A stretch of DNA of 5,776 nucleotides from Thermoleophilia bacterium (lineage in GTDB: Bacteria > Actinomycetota > Thermoleophilia > RBG-16-64-13). The notes below the pieces were generated by a model. That model was not told the origin of the DNA, searched no databases, and saw nothing but the letters and a program-made list of their open reading frames with translations. The translations under genes were made by a program, and so were the position numbers. The stretch spans positions 1 through 5,776 of the forward strand of contig JAFGIH010000013.1 of assembly GCA_016929985.1 (NCBI GenBank), written 5' to 3'. Below, one piece after another: positions 1 to 4,717 of the stretch (the stretch's first letter is position 1; each line of letters starts with the position of its first letter).

Positions 1-368
1 CCGGGCTCAACGGCTTCGTGGGCGAGTTCCTCATCCTGGTGGGCGTATTCCAGTATGCGAAGGTCTTCGCCGTGATCGCTTCGATCGGCATCATCCTGGG
101 CGCCGCCTACCTCCTGTGGATGTACCAGCGGACCATGTTCCAGCAGGAGAACACGAAGTGGAGCTGCCTCAAGGACCTCAGTGCCCGGGAGATCATCGCG
201 CTGGTGCCGCTGGTGGGGCTGGCCCTGTGGATCGGCCTCTATCCGCACACCTTCCTCAACCTGCTGCACGCTCCGGCGCAGAACATCATCAGCCAGGTGC
301 AGCCCTACCTGGCCGAGCACGGCGGCAGTCTGGCCGGCCTGGCCTCGTCGTTCTTCGGGGGATTCTAG
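1..368 (+). CDS. nuoM: NADH-quinone oxidoreductase subunit M (NuoM), C-terminal part
   Basis: This is the last 121 codons of one of the three antiporter-like, proton-translocating membrane subunits of respiratory complex I; the gene begins outside the window and the reading frame is entered at base 3. The visible part starts in the conserved GLNGFVGEFLIL segment typical of NuoM. It continues through the hydrophobic helix around QYAKVFAVIASIGIILGAAY, the YLLWMYQRTMF motif that ends a conserved transmembrane helix, and the last helix IIALVPLVGLALWIGLYP, which leads into the NuoM-type YPHTFL sequence. The TAG stop (366-368) directly abuts the ATG of nuoN, so the two are probably translationally coupled. 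The order nuoM-nuoN is the normal end of a nuo operon. NuoL and NuoN are also antiporter-like, but the C-terminal motifs and the position before nuoN favour NuoM. Confidence 0.95.
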   Translation, partial: GLNGFVGEFLILVGVFQYAKVFAVIASIGIILGAAYLLWMYQRTMFQQENTKWSCLKDLSAREIIALVPLVGLALWIGLYPHTFLNLLHAPAQNIISQVQPYLAEHGGSLAGLASSFFGGF

Positions 369-1874
369 ATGCAGGCGCCTGATCTCATCCCTGTGATTCC
401 CGAGCTCATCCTGCTGGTGGCTGCCTGCCTCGTGCTGCTGGTGGAACCGTTCCTGAAGCCTGCCGCCGACAAGGGTGGCCCGGCGGACAAGGGCGGCGCG
501 GCCGGGGGCGACAAGACCGCCGTTCTCGCCATCGCGCTGACCGGCCTCCTGGGCTCGATCGTGGTGTCACTGGCTCTGACGGGCGAGAACCGGGTGAGCT
601 TCGCCGGCATGCTGACCCTCGACGATTGGGCGGTGTTCTTCAAGGTGCTGTTCGCGCTGGGAGCGGCCGTCGCTATCCTGATGTCGCCCGCCTATTTGGA
701 GGCCCACCGCCGTCACCTGGGTGAGTACTACGCGCTGGTGCTGTTCGCGGTCATCGGCATGGACCTCATGGCGGCAGCTCGGGACTTCATCCTGCTCTAC
801 GTGGCCGTGGAGCTGATGGCCATCAGCAGCTACCTGTTGGCGGCCTTCTTCCGCTACAGGGAGCGCTCGAACGAGTCGGCCCTCAAGTACTTCCTCACCG
901 GGTCGTTCGCCTCGGCCATCATGCTGTACGGTATCTCGCTGGTGTACGCGCAGGCAGGGGCCACCAACTACGCGGAGGCTGGACGGGTGCTGGGCGGGCA
1001 GGGGGCGACGGCCGGTGTGCTGCTGGCGGTGTTCCTGGTGGCTATAGGGTTGGCCTTCAAGGTGTCGGCGGCGCCGTTCCACATGTGGACCCCCGACGTG
1101 TACCAGGGGGCGCCTACGCCGGTCGCGGCCTTCTTCTCGGTCGGTCCCAAAGCGGCGGCCTTCGCGGCCTTCATCGCGGCCTTCATCGTGGCCTTCCCGG
1201 GGACGGTGAGGGAGTGGGGCATCCTCTTCATAGTGCTCTCCATCGTCACTATGCTGGTTGGGAACCTCTACGCTCTGGTGCAGACGAACGTCAAGAGGAT
1301 GCTGGCCTTCTCCTCCATCGCCCACGCCGGCTACCTACTGACAGGCTTGGGGGCCATGGGCTACGCGGGGAACTCCTATCCAAGCCGCGGGATGCTGGTG
1401 TATCTGGCCGCCTACACGTTCATGAACCTGGGCGCCTTCGGCATCCTCGCCTACCTCAAGACGCAGATGCCGGACAAGTTCGTCTACTCCTTGAGGCAGT
1501 TCGCAGGCTTGGGGAGGCGGTCGCCCTGGGCGGCGGTGCTGTTCTCCCTGTTCCTGCTGTCGCTCACGGGCATCCCGGGGACGGCCGGCTTCATCGGCAA
1601 GTTCTATGTGTTCGGTGGAGTGGTGTACGCGAACCTGTGGTGGCTGGCCGTGATCGGCGTCCTTCTGAGCGCCGTGTCGGCCTACTACTATCTGCGTGTG
1701 ATCATCTACATGTTCTTCAAGGAAGCCGAAGAAGATTACGCGGTCAAGGAGCCCATCGCAGGCGGGATGGCCATGGCTCTCTCGGTGAGCGCCATCGCTA
1801 CCCTGGTCATCGGCATCGTGCCGTCGTGGCTGTGGGATGCGGCGGTGAGCGCGGTCCGCACTCTCTTCGACTGA
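369..1874 (+). CDS. nuoN: NADH-quinone oxidoreductase subunit N (NuoN)
   Basis: Complete 501-aa polytopic membrane subunit of complex I, a little longer than the usual 480-490 aa. It carries a Proton_antipo_M domain (roughly residues 135-435). The charged residues of the proton path are visible: E148 in YVAVELMAISSYLL, K173 in ALKYFLTGSFAS, K231 in KVSAAPFHMWTPDVYQGAP, K261 in SVGPKAAAF, and K411 in GIPGTAGFIGKFYVF. These motifs are diagnostic for NuoN rather than NuoL or NuoM. The ATG is fixed by direct abutment to the nuoM stop, with a weak GGGGGA site at 357-362. Two oddities are a hydrophilic loop at residues 31-49 with repeated ADKGG units after the first helix, and a microrepetitive AAF stretch at residues 263-276. 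Gly- and Ala-rich codon use matches its neighbours. It is the last nuo gene here; the next gene is 32 bp downstream without an obvious terminator, so read-through transcription is likely. Confidence 0.97.
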   Translation: MQAPDLIPVIPELILLVAACLVLLVEPFLKPAADKGGPADKGGAAGGDKTAVLAIALTGLLGSIVVSLALTGENRVSFAGMLTLDDWAVFFKVLFALGAAVAILMSPAYLEAHRRHLGEYYALVLFAVIGMDLMAAARDFILLYVAVELMAISSYLLAAFFRYRERSNESALKYFLTGSFASAIMLYGISLVYAQAGATNYAEAGRVLGGQGATAGVLLAVFLVAIGLAFKVSAAPFHMWTPDVYQGAPTPVAAFFSVGPKAAAFAAFIAAFIVAFPGTVREWGILFIVLSIVTMLVGNLYALVQTNVKRMLAFSSIAHAGYLLTGLGAMGYAGNSYPSRGMLVYLAAYTFMNLGAFGILAYLKTQMPDKFVYSLRQFAGLGRRSPWAAVLFSLFLLSLTGIPGTAGFIGKFYVFGGVVYANLWWLAVIGVLLSAVSAYYYLRVIIYMFFKEAEEDYAVKEPIAGGMAMALSVSAIATLVIGIVPSWLWDAAVSAVRTLFD

Positions 1875-1896
1875 GCGCCGTGACGCCCGGAAGGAT

Positions 1897-1902
1897 GGGA
1901 GG
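1897..1902 (+). promoter_or_regulatory. Ribosome binding site of the amidohydrolase gene
   Basis: GGGAGG lies 4 nt before the ATG at 1907. This supports the chosen start, which follows directly after an in-frame TGA at 1904-1906, so no longer in-frame start is possible. Confidence 0.7.
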
Positions 1903-1906
1903 CTGA

Positions 1907-3373
1907 ATGGTGCTTCTCTCTGCGGATTGGGTCGTCCCTGTCAGCACCCCGCCCATCGCCGGCGGAGCTGTGCTGGTCGTGGACGGTAAGATCGGAGCGG
2001 TGGGGCGGGCAACCGAGTTGCGGGCGCGATATCCTGAGGAGCCGGTGGAGGAGTTCGCGGGCTGTGCGCTGCTCCCGGGTTTGGTGAACGCGCACACCCA
2101 TCTGGACTACTCCGCCTTCCGCGGTTTCACGCGCGGCGGGAGCTTCGGCGGGTGGATGCTCCGCCTGCTCCTCGCCAGCGGGAAATTGGGTATCGATGAT
2201 TACGCGGCTTCGGCGCTTTGGGGCGCGCACCAGTGCGCACGCGGCGGAGTGACTTCCATCGGCGACACCTCGAACAGGGCGGCGATCGATGCGCGCGCCG
2301 CCCTGGCTGTAGGGCTGCGCGCCCGCGTATACCAGGAGATCTTTGGGCTTGACGACGCTGAGCTCCCCAAGGCCATCCAGCGTCTGGAGCTGAAGCTCGG
2401 GCAACTGCGGCATGAATCTCAAGTGCAACCGAGGTCTGCCGGGAGCGCAGCGGGCTCCGGCGCCGCCGCCCTCGCGGCGGCAGGTCCTCGCGTCGAGTGG
2501 GGCATCTCGCCTCATGCCCCCTACACCGTGCCGCCCCGCCTGTATCGGGAGGCGGCGCGCTTCGCGCGCCGCGCCGGCCTGCGCATGGCCACTCACCTGG
2601 CCGAATCGGAGGCCGAAGTGGAGATGTTGGTCAAGGGCGCCGGGGCGATCGCCAAGGCCTACAAAGCGGCCCATCTGTGGAAGCGGCAGCGCTGGACGGC
2701 GCCCGGCCTGAGTCCTGTGCAGTACGTCGCGGGGACCGGAGCGCTCGGGCCGGATATGCTGGCCGTGCACGTGATACAGGTCGATGGTGACGACATAGCC
2801 ACCTTGGCCGCCACCGGGACGGCGGTAGCGCACTGCCCACGCTCTAACCGGCGCCTGCGTTGCGGCATCGCGCCGGTGGCCGAGATGCGTGCCGCCGGCA
2901 TCACGGTAGGGCTGGGCACCGACAGCTTGGCCTCCAACGACAGCCTGGACATGTTCGACGAGATGAGGGCGGCGCTGGCTGTGAGCGTGGCACGCGAAGG
3001 CGCCACCGGCGGCCTGGGTGCGGCCGCCGCACCGGCCGGCGCCGATCCCACGAGCGCCGCAGCCGCTGTCTCGCCCGGAGTCCTGACGCCCTCCGATGTC
3101 CTCCGCATGGCCACTCTCGAGGGCGCGCAAGCCCTCGGCTGGGACCACCTGGTAGGCAGTCTGGAAGCCGGCAAGCGGGCCGACATCGTGGCCGTGGAGA
3201 TGCCTCACGCCGGCGCCTCCGACCCGATCGCGGCGCTGGTCCGAGCGGGCTCCGCCGCGGACGTCCGCATGACCATGGTGGACGGTCGGCCGGTCTTCTG
3301 GGGGGAGGAGCTCTCGGTCGAGGTCCGAGAGGGGCTCCGGGCCGCGCGCTTCAAATTGGGGTTGAGCGGGTAG
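1907..3373 (+). CDS. Amidohydrolase-superfamily deaminase, probably aminodeoxyfutalosine deaminase (MqnX-type)
   Basis: A complete 488-aa metal-dependent hydrolase of the ATZ/TRZ/SsnA branch of the amidohydrolase superfamily. The metal and catalytic residues are all present: H63 and H65 in NAHTHLDY, H203 in ISPHAPYTVP, H230 and E233 in ATHLAESEAE, H288 in LAVHVIQVD, and D339 in LGTDSLASNDSL. An N-terminal beta-sandwich segment (residues 1-56) and the C-terminal GKRADIVAVE segment complete the fold. The HCPRSNRRL and GTDSLASN...MFDEMR motifs resemble the family that deaminates aminodeoxyfutalosine to futalosine in menaquinone synthesis. Related S-adenosylhomocysteine/methylthioadenosine or guanine deaminases cannot be excluded from sequence alone. 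The protein is cytosolic, without a signal peptide. It lies 32 bp behind nuoN, consistent with a job in making the quinone used by complex I (inference). It is longer than the roughly 420-440 aa I would expect for the family, because of Ala/Gly-rich inserts at residues 176-193 and 364-390. High confidence for superfamily, moderate for substrate. Confidence 0.9.
   Translation: MVLLSADWVVPVSTPPIAGGAVLVVDGKIGAVGRATELRARYPEEPVEEFAGCALLPGLVNAHTHLDYSAFRGFTRGGSFGGWMLRLLLASGKLGIDDYAASALWGAHQCARGGVTSIGDTSNRAAIDARAALAVGLRARVYQEIFGLDDAELPKAIQRLELKLGQLRHESQVQPRSAGSAAGSGAAALAAAGPRVEWGISPHAPYTVPPRLYREAARFARRAGLRMATHLAESEAEVEMLVKGAGAIAKAYKAAHLWKRQRWTAPGLSPVQYVAGTGALGPDMLAVHVIQVDGDDIATLAATGTAVAHCPRSNRRLRCGIAPVAEMRAAGITVGLGTDSLASNDSLDMFDEMRAALAVSVAREGATGGLGAAAAPAGADPTSAAAAVSPGVLTPSDVLRMATLEGAQALGWDHLVGSLEAGKRADIVAVEMPHAGASDPIAALVRAGSAADVRMTMVDGRPVFWGEELSVEVREGLRAARFKLGLSG
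2462..2481 (+). repeat. Perfect 8-bp inverted repeat inside the deaminase gene
   Basis: GCCGCCGC (2462-2469) and GCGGCGGC (2474-2481) are exact reverse complements around a CCTC loop. The repeat sits inside the first Ala/Gly-rich insert of the deaminase, so it may simply reflect GC-rich alanine codons. Confidence 0.6.
2554..2570 (+). repeat. Perfect 7-bp inverted repeat inside the deaminase gene
   Basis: GGCGCGC (2554-2560) and GCGCGCC (2564-2570) are exact reverse complements around TTC. It encodes the EAARFARRAG helix just before the ATHLAES motif, so coding constraint and GC bias may explain it. Confidence 0.55.
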
Positions 3374-3400
3374 GTGGCCGGCGTCCCGCGGGCGGTGGCC

Positions 3401-3424
3401 TTGACGCTGGTAATGCGGCATAAT
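3401..3424 (+). promoter_or_regulatory. Possible promoter for the TPR gene (non-standard spacing)
   Basis: TTGACG (3401-3406) matches five of six bases of a -35 box and CATAAT (3419-3424) five of six bases of a -10 box. They are only 12 bp apart, short for a housekeeping sigma factor, so either the -10 box works alone or with another sigma factor, or the match is chance. The position suits transcription starting near 3431, about 85 nt before the TPR start codon. Confidence 0.25.
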
Positions 3425-3433
3425 CTGTGAGGC

Positions 3434-3469
3434 GCTCTGCGGCCCATCTGCGGACTGGGCCCCGCGAGC
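3434..3469 (+). repeat. Inverted repeat / hairpin in the TPR gene leader
   Basis: The left arm GCTC-T-GCG-GCCCA (3434-3446) can pair with the right arm TGGGC-CC-CGC-GAGC (3456-3469). This gives 12 base pairs with a one-base bulge (T3438) and a two-base bulge (C3461-C3462) around a 9-nt loop. A smaller CGCT...AGCG repeat (3470-3473 with 3478-3481) follows at once. No T-run follows, so this is not a typical intrinsic terminator. It could be a leader structure of the TPR mRNA or a poor terminator of the upstream operon. Confidence 0.5.
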
Positions 3470-3505
3470 CGCTGACCAGCGCCGAGAGTCGCCGATTGCC
3501 GATGT

Positions 3506-3511
3506 GAGGAG
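3506..3511 (+). promoter_or_regulatory. Ribosome binding site fixing the TTG start of the TPR gene
   Basis: GAGGAG lies 6 nt before TTG 3518, an ideal spacing. It decides for this non-ATG start, which also places the Arg/Lys-rich N-terminus directly before the membrane helix. Confidence 0.8.
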
Positions 3512-3517
3512 ATCACT

Positions 3518-4189
3518 TTGCTGCTCGACCGTAGACGGATCAAGAAGTGGGCCAAATGGATCGCCCTGATCTTGGCCATCGTCTTTGCCGCTAGCTTTCT
3601 GTTCCTGGGCGTCGGCTATGGAGGCGCGGGCTTCGATCTTTCACAGCTGTTCAGGGGCGGCTGTAGCGCTGAGACCGACACCACCGAGCCACAGACCGGC
3701 GAAGAGAAGCTCAACACACTCCTGGCTGCCTACGAGGCGAATCCACAGGACACGACCAACATGCTGGCCATCGCGACCGCGTACGAGGATCTTTACGAGG
3801 CCGGTGAGGGCGAGGGCACGGAGTATCTCAACTACGCCTCCGCCTTCTTGCGCAATGCGATCGATGTCGATCCCACCCTCAAGGACGTCTATCTTCGGGT
3901 GGCCGATATCTACCTGACCGGCATCGCCTCCACAGAGGCATACACAGCGGCGGCAGAGGTGCTCAACAAAGCCACCACGGTCGATCCGCAGAACCCTCAG
4001 ATCTACCTCAAGCTCGGCATCGCCCATCAGAATCTGAACAACAGGCAGGCCGCCGTACTGGCCTGGCAGAAATACCTCGAACTGGACCCGAACGGCGAGA
4101 TGGCCGATGTGGTCAGGGAGCAGATCAAAGTGCTCACCGAGACCACTACCACTACCGCGGCTTCGACGACTACCACCACGGCGCCGTAG
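3518..4189 (+). CDS. Membrane-anchored TPR-repeat protein with Thr-rich tail, function unknown
   Basis: A 223-aa protein that I cannot assign to a named family. A basic N-terminus (R5-R7, K9, K10, K13) precedes one transmembrane helix at about residues 14-33. By the positive-inside rule the remainder is probably outside the membrane. A short acidic, Thr-rich linker (51-62) leads to three TPR-like units: about 75-119 (expanded by a GEGEGTEYLNY insert), 120-157 and 158-191. Each ends in the typical D-P boundary (VDP, VDP, LDP), and the last unit, YLKLGIAHQNLNNRQAAVLAW, is the most canonical. The C-terminus is low-complexity Thr/Ala (about 207-223), as seen in exported actinobacterial proteins. 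TPR units usually hold protein partners, so a scaffold role at the cell surface is possible but unproven. C49 lies too far from the helix for a lipobox. The TTG start is supported by a GAGGAG site. The 144-bp spacer in front suggests its own transcription unit. Confidence 0.9.
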   Translation: MLLDRRRIKKWAKWIALILAIVFAASFLFLGVGYGGAGFDLSQLFRGGCSAETDTTEPQTGEEKLNTLLAAYEANPQDTTNMLAIATAYEDLYEAGEGEGTEYLNYASAFLRNAIDVDPTLKDVYLRVADIYLTGIASTEAYTAAAEVLNKATTVDPQNPQIYLKLGIAHQNLNNRQAAVLAWQKYLELDPNGEMADVVREQIKVLTETTTTTAASTTTTTAP

Positions 4190-4198
4190 CGGTCGGAC

Positions 4199-4228
4199 GG
4201 GACACATGCGCCAATTGATGTATATACT
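4199..4228 (+). promoter_or_regulatory. Candidate sigma70-type promoter before the STAS gene
   Basis: TATACT (4223-4228) is a good -10 box in a locally AT-rich patch that stands out in this GC-rich region. GGGACA (4199-4204) matches four of six bases of a -35 box with an 18-bp spacer. Transcription would start near 4235 and leave a leader of about 70 nt before the STAS gene. Confidence 0.4.
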
Positions 4229-4243
4229 GGAATAGCCAACAGC

Positions 4244-4290
4244 GAGACGCCGGGGTCGGTCTCTTCGGGATTCCCGCCGGCAACGAGAGG
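4244..4290 (+). promoter_or_regulatory. Potential structured leader that could mask the STAS gene ribosome binding site
   Basis: GAGAC (4244-4248) can pair with GTCTC (4259-4263), and CGGG (4266-4269) with CCCG (4273-4276). Alternatively TCTCTT (4260-4265) can pair, with two G-U wobbles, with GAGAGG (4285-4290), which is the ribosome binding site. GCCGG (4249-4253) can also pair with CCGGC (4277-4281). The pairings are partly exclusive, so translation could be switched. I do not recognise a known riboswitch class, and short GC-rich helices occur by chance. Confidence 0.25.
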
Positions 4291-4292
4291 GA
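4286..4292 (+). promoter_or_regulatory. Ribosome binding site of the STAS gene
   Basis: AGAGGGA lies 10 nt before CTG 4303 and 28 nt before ATG 4321. ATG 4321 itself has no usable site just upstream, so this motif argues for initiation upstream of that ATG. Confidence 0.45.
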
Positions 4293-4302
4293 GTGTTCGA
4301 GT

Positions 4303-4632
4303 CTGGTTATCAGCACCGACATGGGAGAGAACGCAGTCGTCGTCCACGCGGAGGGCGACCTTGACGTCTACACGGCTCCCCGGCTCAGAGAGGTGCTCGA
4401 CGAGCACGTGGCGGGCAAGAAGCGGCTGGTCTTGGACCTCTCCGACGTTCACTTCATCGACTCGACGGCACTCGGTGTTCTGGTGAGCGCCCTTCAGCAG
4501 TCACAATCCAGCGATGGGGAGTTCAGGCTGGTGGTGGGCGACCCCTTCCTGCTGAAGATATTTCACATCACCGGTTTCGACGGGATCTTCCCGATCTATC
4601 CCGGCGTGTCAGACGCACTGGACGGCGACTGA
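4303..4632 (+). CDS. STAS-domain anti-sigma factor antagonist (BldG/RsbV/SpoIIAA-like)
   Basis: A small cytosolic regulator of the partner-switching type. When unphosphorylated, such proteins bind an anti-sigma kinase and free its sigma factor. The STAS core is complete: AEGDLDVYTAPRLREVL (first strands and helix), RLVLDLSDVHFIDSTALGVLV, FRLVVGD, and LLKIFHITGFDGIFPIY. The Ser of the FIDST motif (S48 counted from ATG 4321, S54 from CTG 4303) is the expected phosphorylation site. The sequence closely resembles what I recall of Streptomyces BldG, and topA lies downstream as it does near bldG. Start choice: ATG 4321 would give 103 aa but cuts off LVISTD, the usual first beta strand of this family, and lacks a ribosome binding site. 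I therefore prefer the in-frame CTG at 4303 (109 aa). The open frame extends to 4219 without another ATG, GTG or TTG. No anti-sigma kinase is adjacent, so its partner lies elsewhere. Confidence 0.9.
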   Translation: MVISTDMGENAVVVHAEGDLDVYTAPRLREVLDEHVAGKKRLVLDLSDVHFIDSTALGVLVSALQQSQSSDGEFRLVVGDPFLLKIFHITGFDGIFPIYPGVSDALDGD

Positions 4633-4644
4633 TCGCACGGCGCC

Positions 4645-4662
4645 CGCCCTGACTCAAGGGCG
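4645..4662 (+). terminator. Weak terminator-like hairpin after the STAS gene
   Basis: CGCCCT (4645-4650) and AGGGCG (4657-4662) form a perfect 6-bp stem around GACTCA. The following TGCTATCTTT is only moderately T-rich, so termination may be partial. It lies 12 nt after the STAS stop codon and 55 nt before topA. Nothing else is evident in this 85-bp spacer except the topA ribosome binding site. Confidence 0.35.
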
Positions 4663-4703
4663 TGCTATCTTTCGCCTCTGAAGCATCCACGATCCTGGTT
4701 AGC

Positions 4704-4709
4704 GAGGAG
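4704..4709 (+). promoter_or_regulatory. Ribosome binding site fixing the TTG start of topA
   Basis: GAGGAG lies 8 nt before TTG 4718. It supports this start, and the protein then begins directly with the conserved RLIITEK Toprim strand, as expected for the family. Confidence 0.8.
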
Positions 4710-4717
4710 TTGCCGTC

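Noticed and set aside
567..1325. Minus-strand open frame opposite nuoN
   Set aside because: It lacks recognisable motifs, is highly charged and repetitive, and mirrors NuoN codons.
1085..1906. A + strand open frame of 273 codons overlapping nuoN and ending at the deaminase start
   Set aside because: Its Arg/Gly-rich translation is an out-of-frame reading of nuoN with no family resemblance.
1895..1906. A tiny ATG-GGA-GGC-TGA frame directly before the deaminase ATG, possibly a leader peptide
   Set aside because: It consists mostly of the ribosome binding site, has no site of its own at good spacing, and is best explained by chance.
3376..3400. GGCC-flanked imperfect palindrome after the deaminase stop, considered as a terminator
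   Set aside because: The arms match only in part and no T-run follows, so a terminator cannot be supported.
1736..3421. A long open frame (561 codons) on the minus strand opposite the deaminase gene
   Set aside because: Its translation is rich in Arg, Gly, His and Pro without any domain motif. It is a codon-bias shadow of the well-supported + strand gene in GC-rich DNA.
3641..4207. Minus-strand open frame opposite the TPR gene
   Set aside because: The TPR periodicity, membrane helix and ribosome binding site all support the + strand gene; the antisense translation shows no motif.
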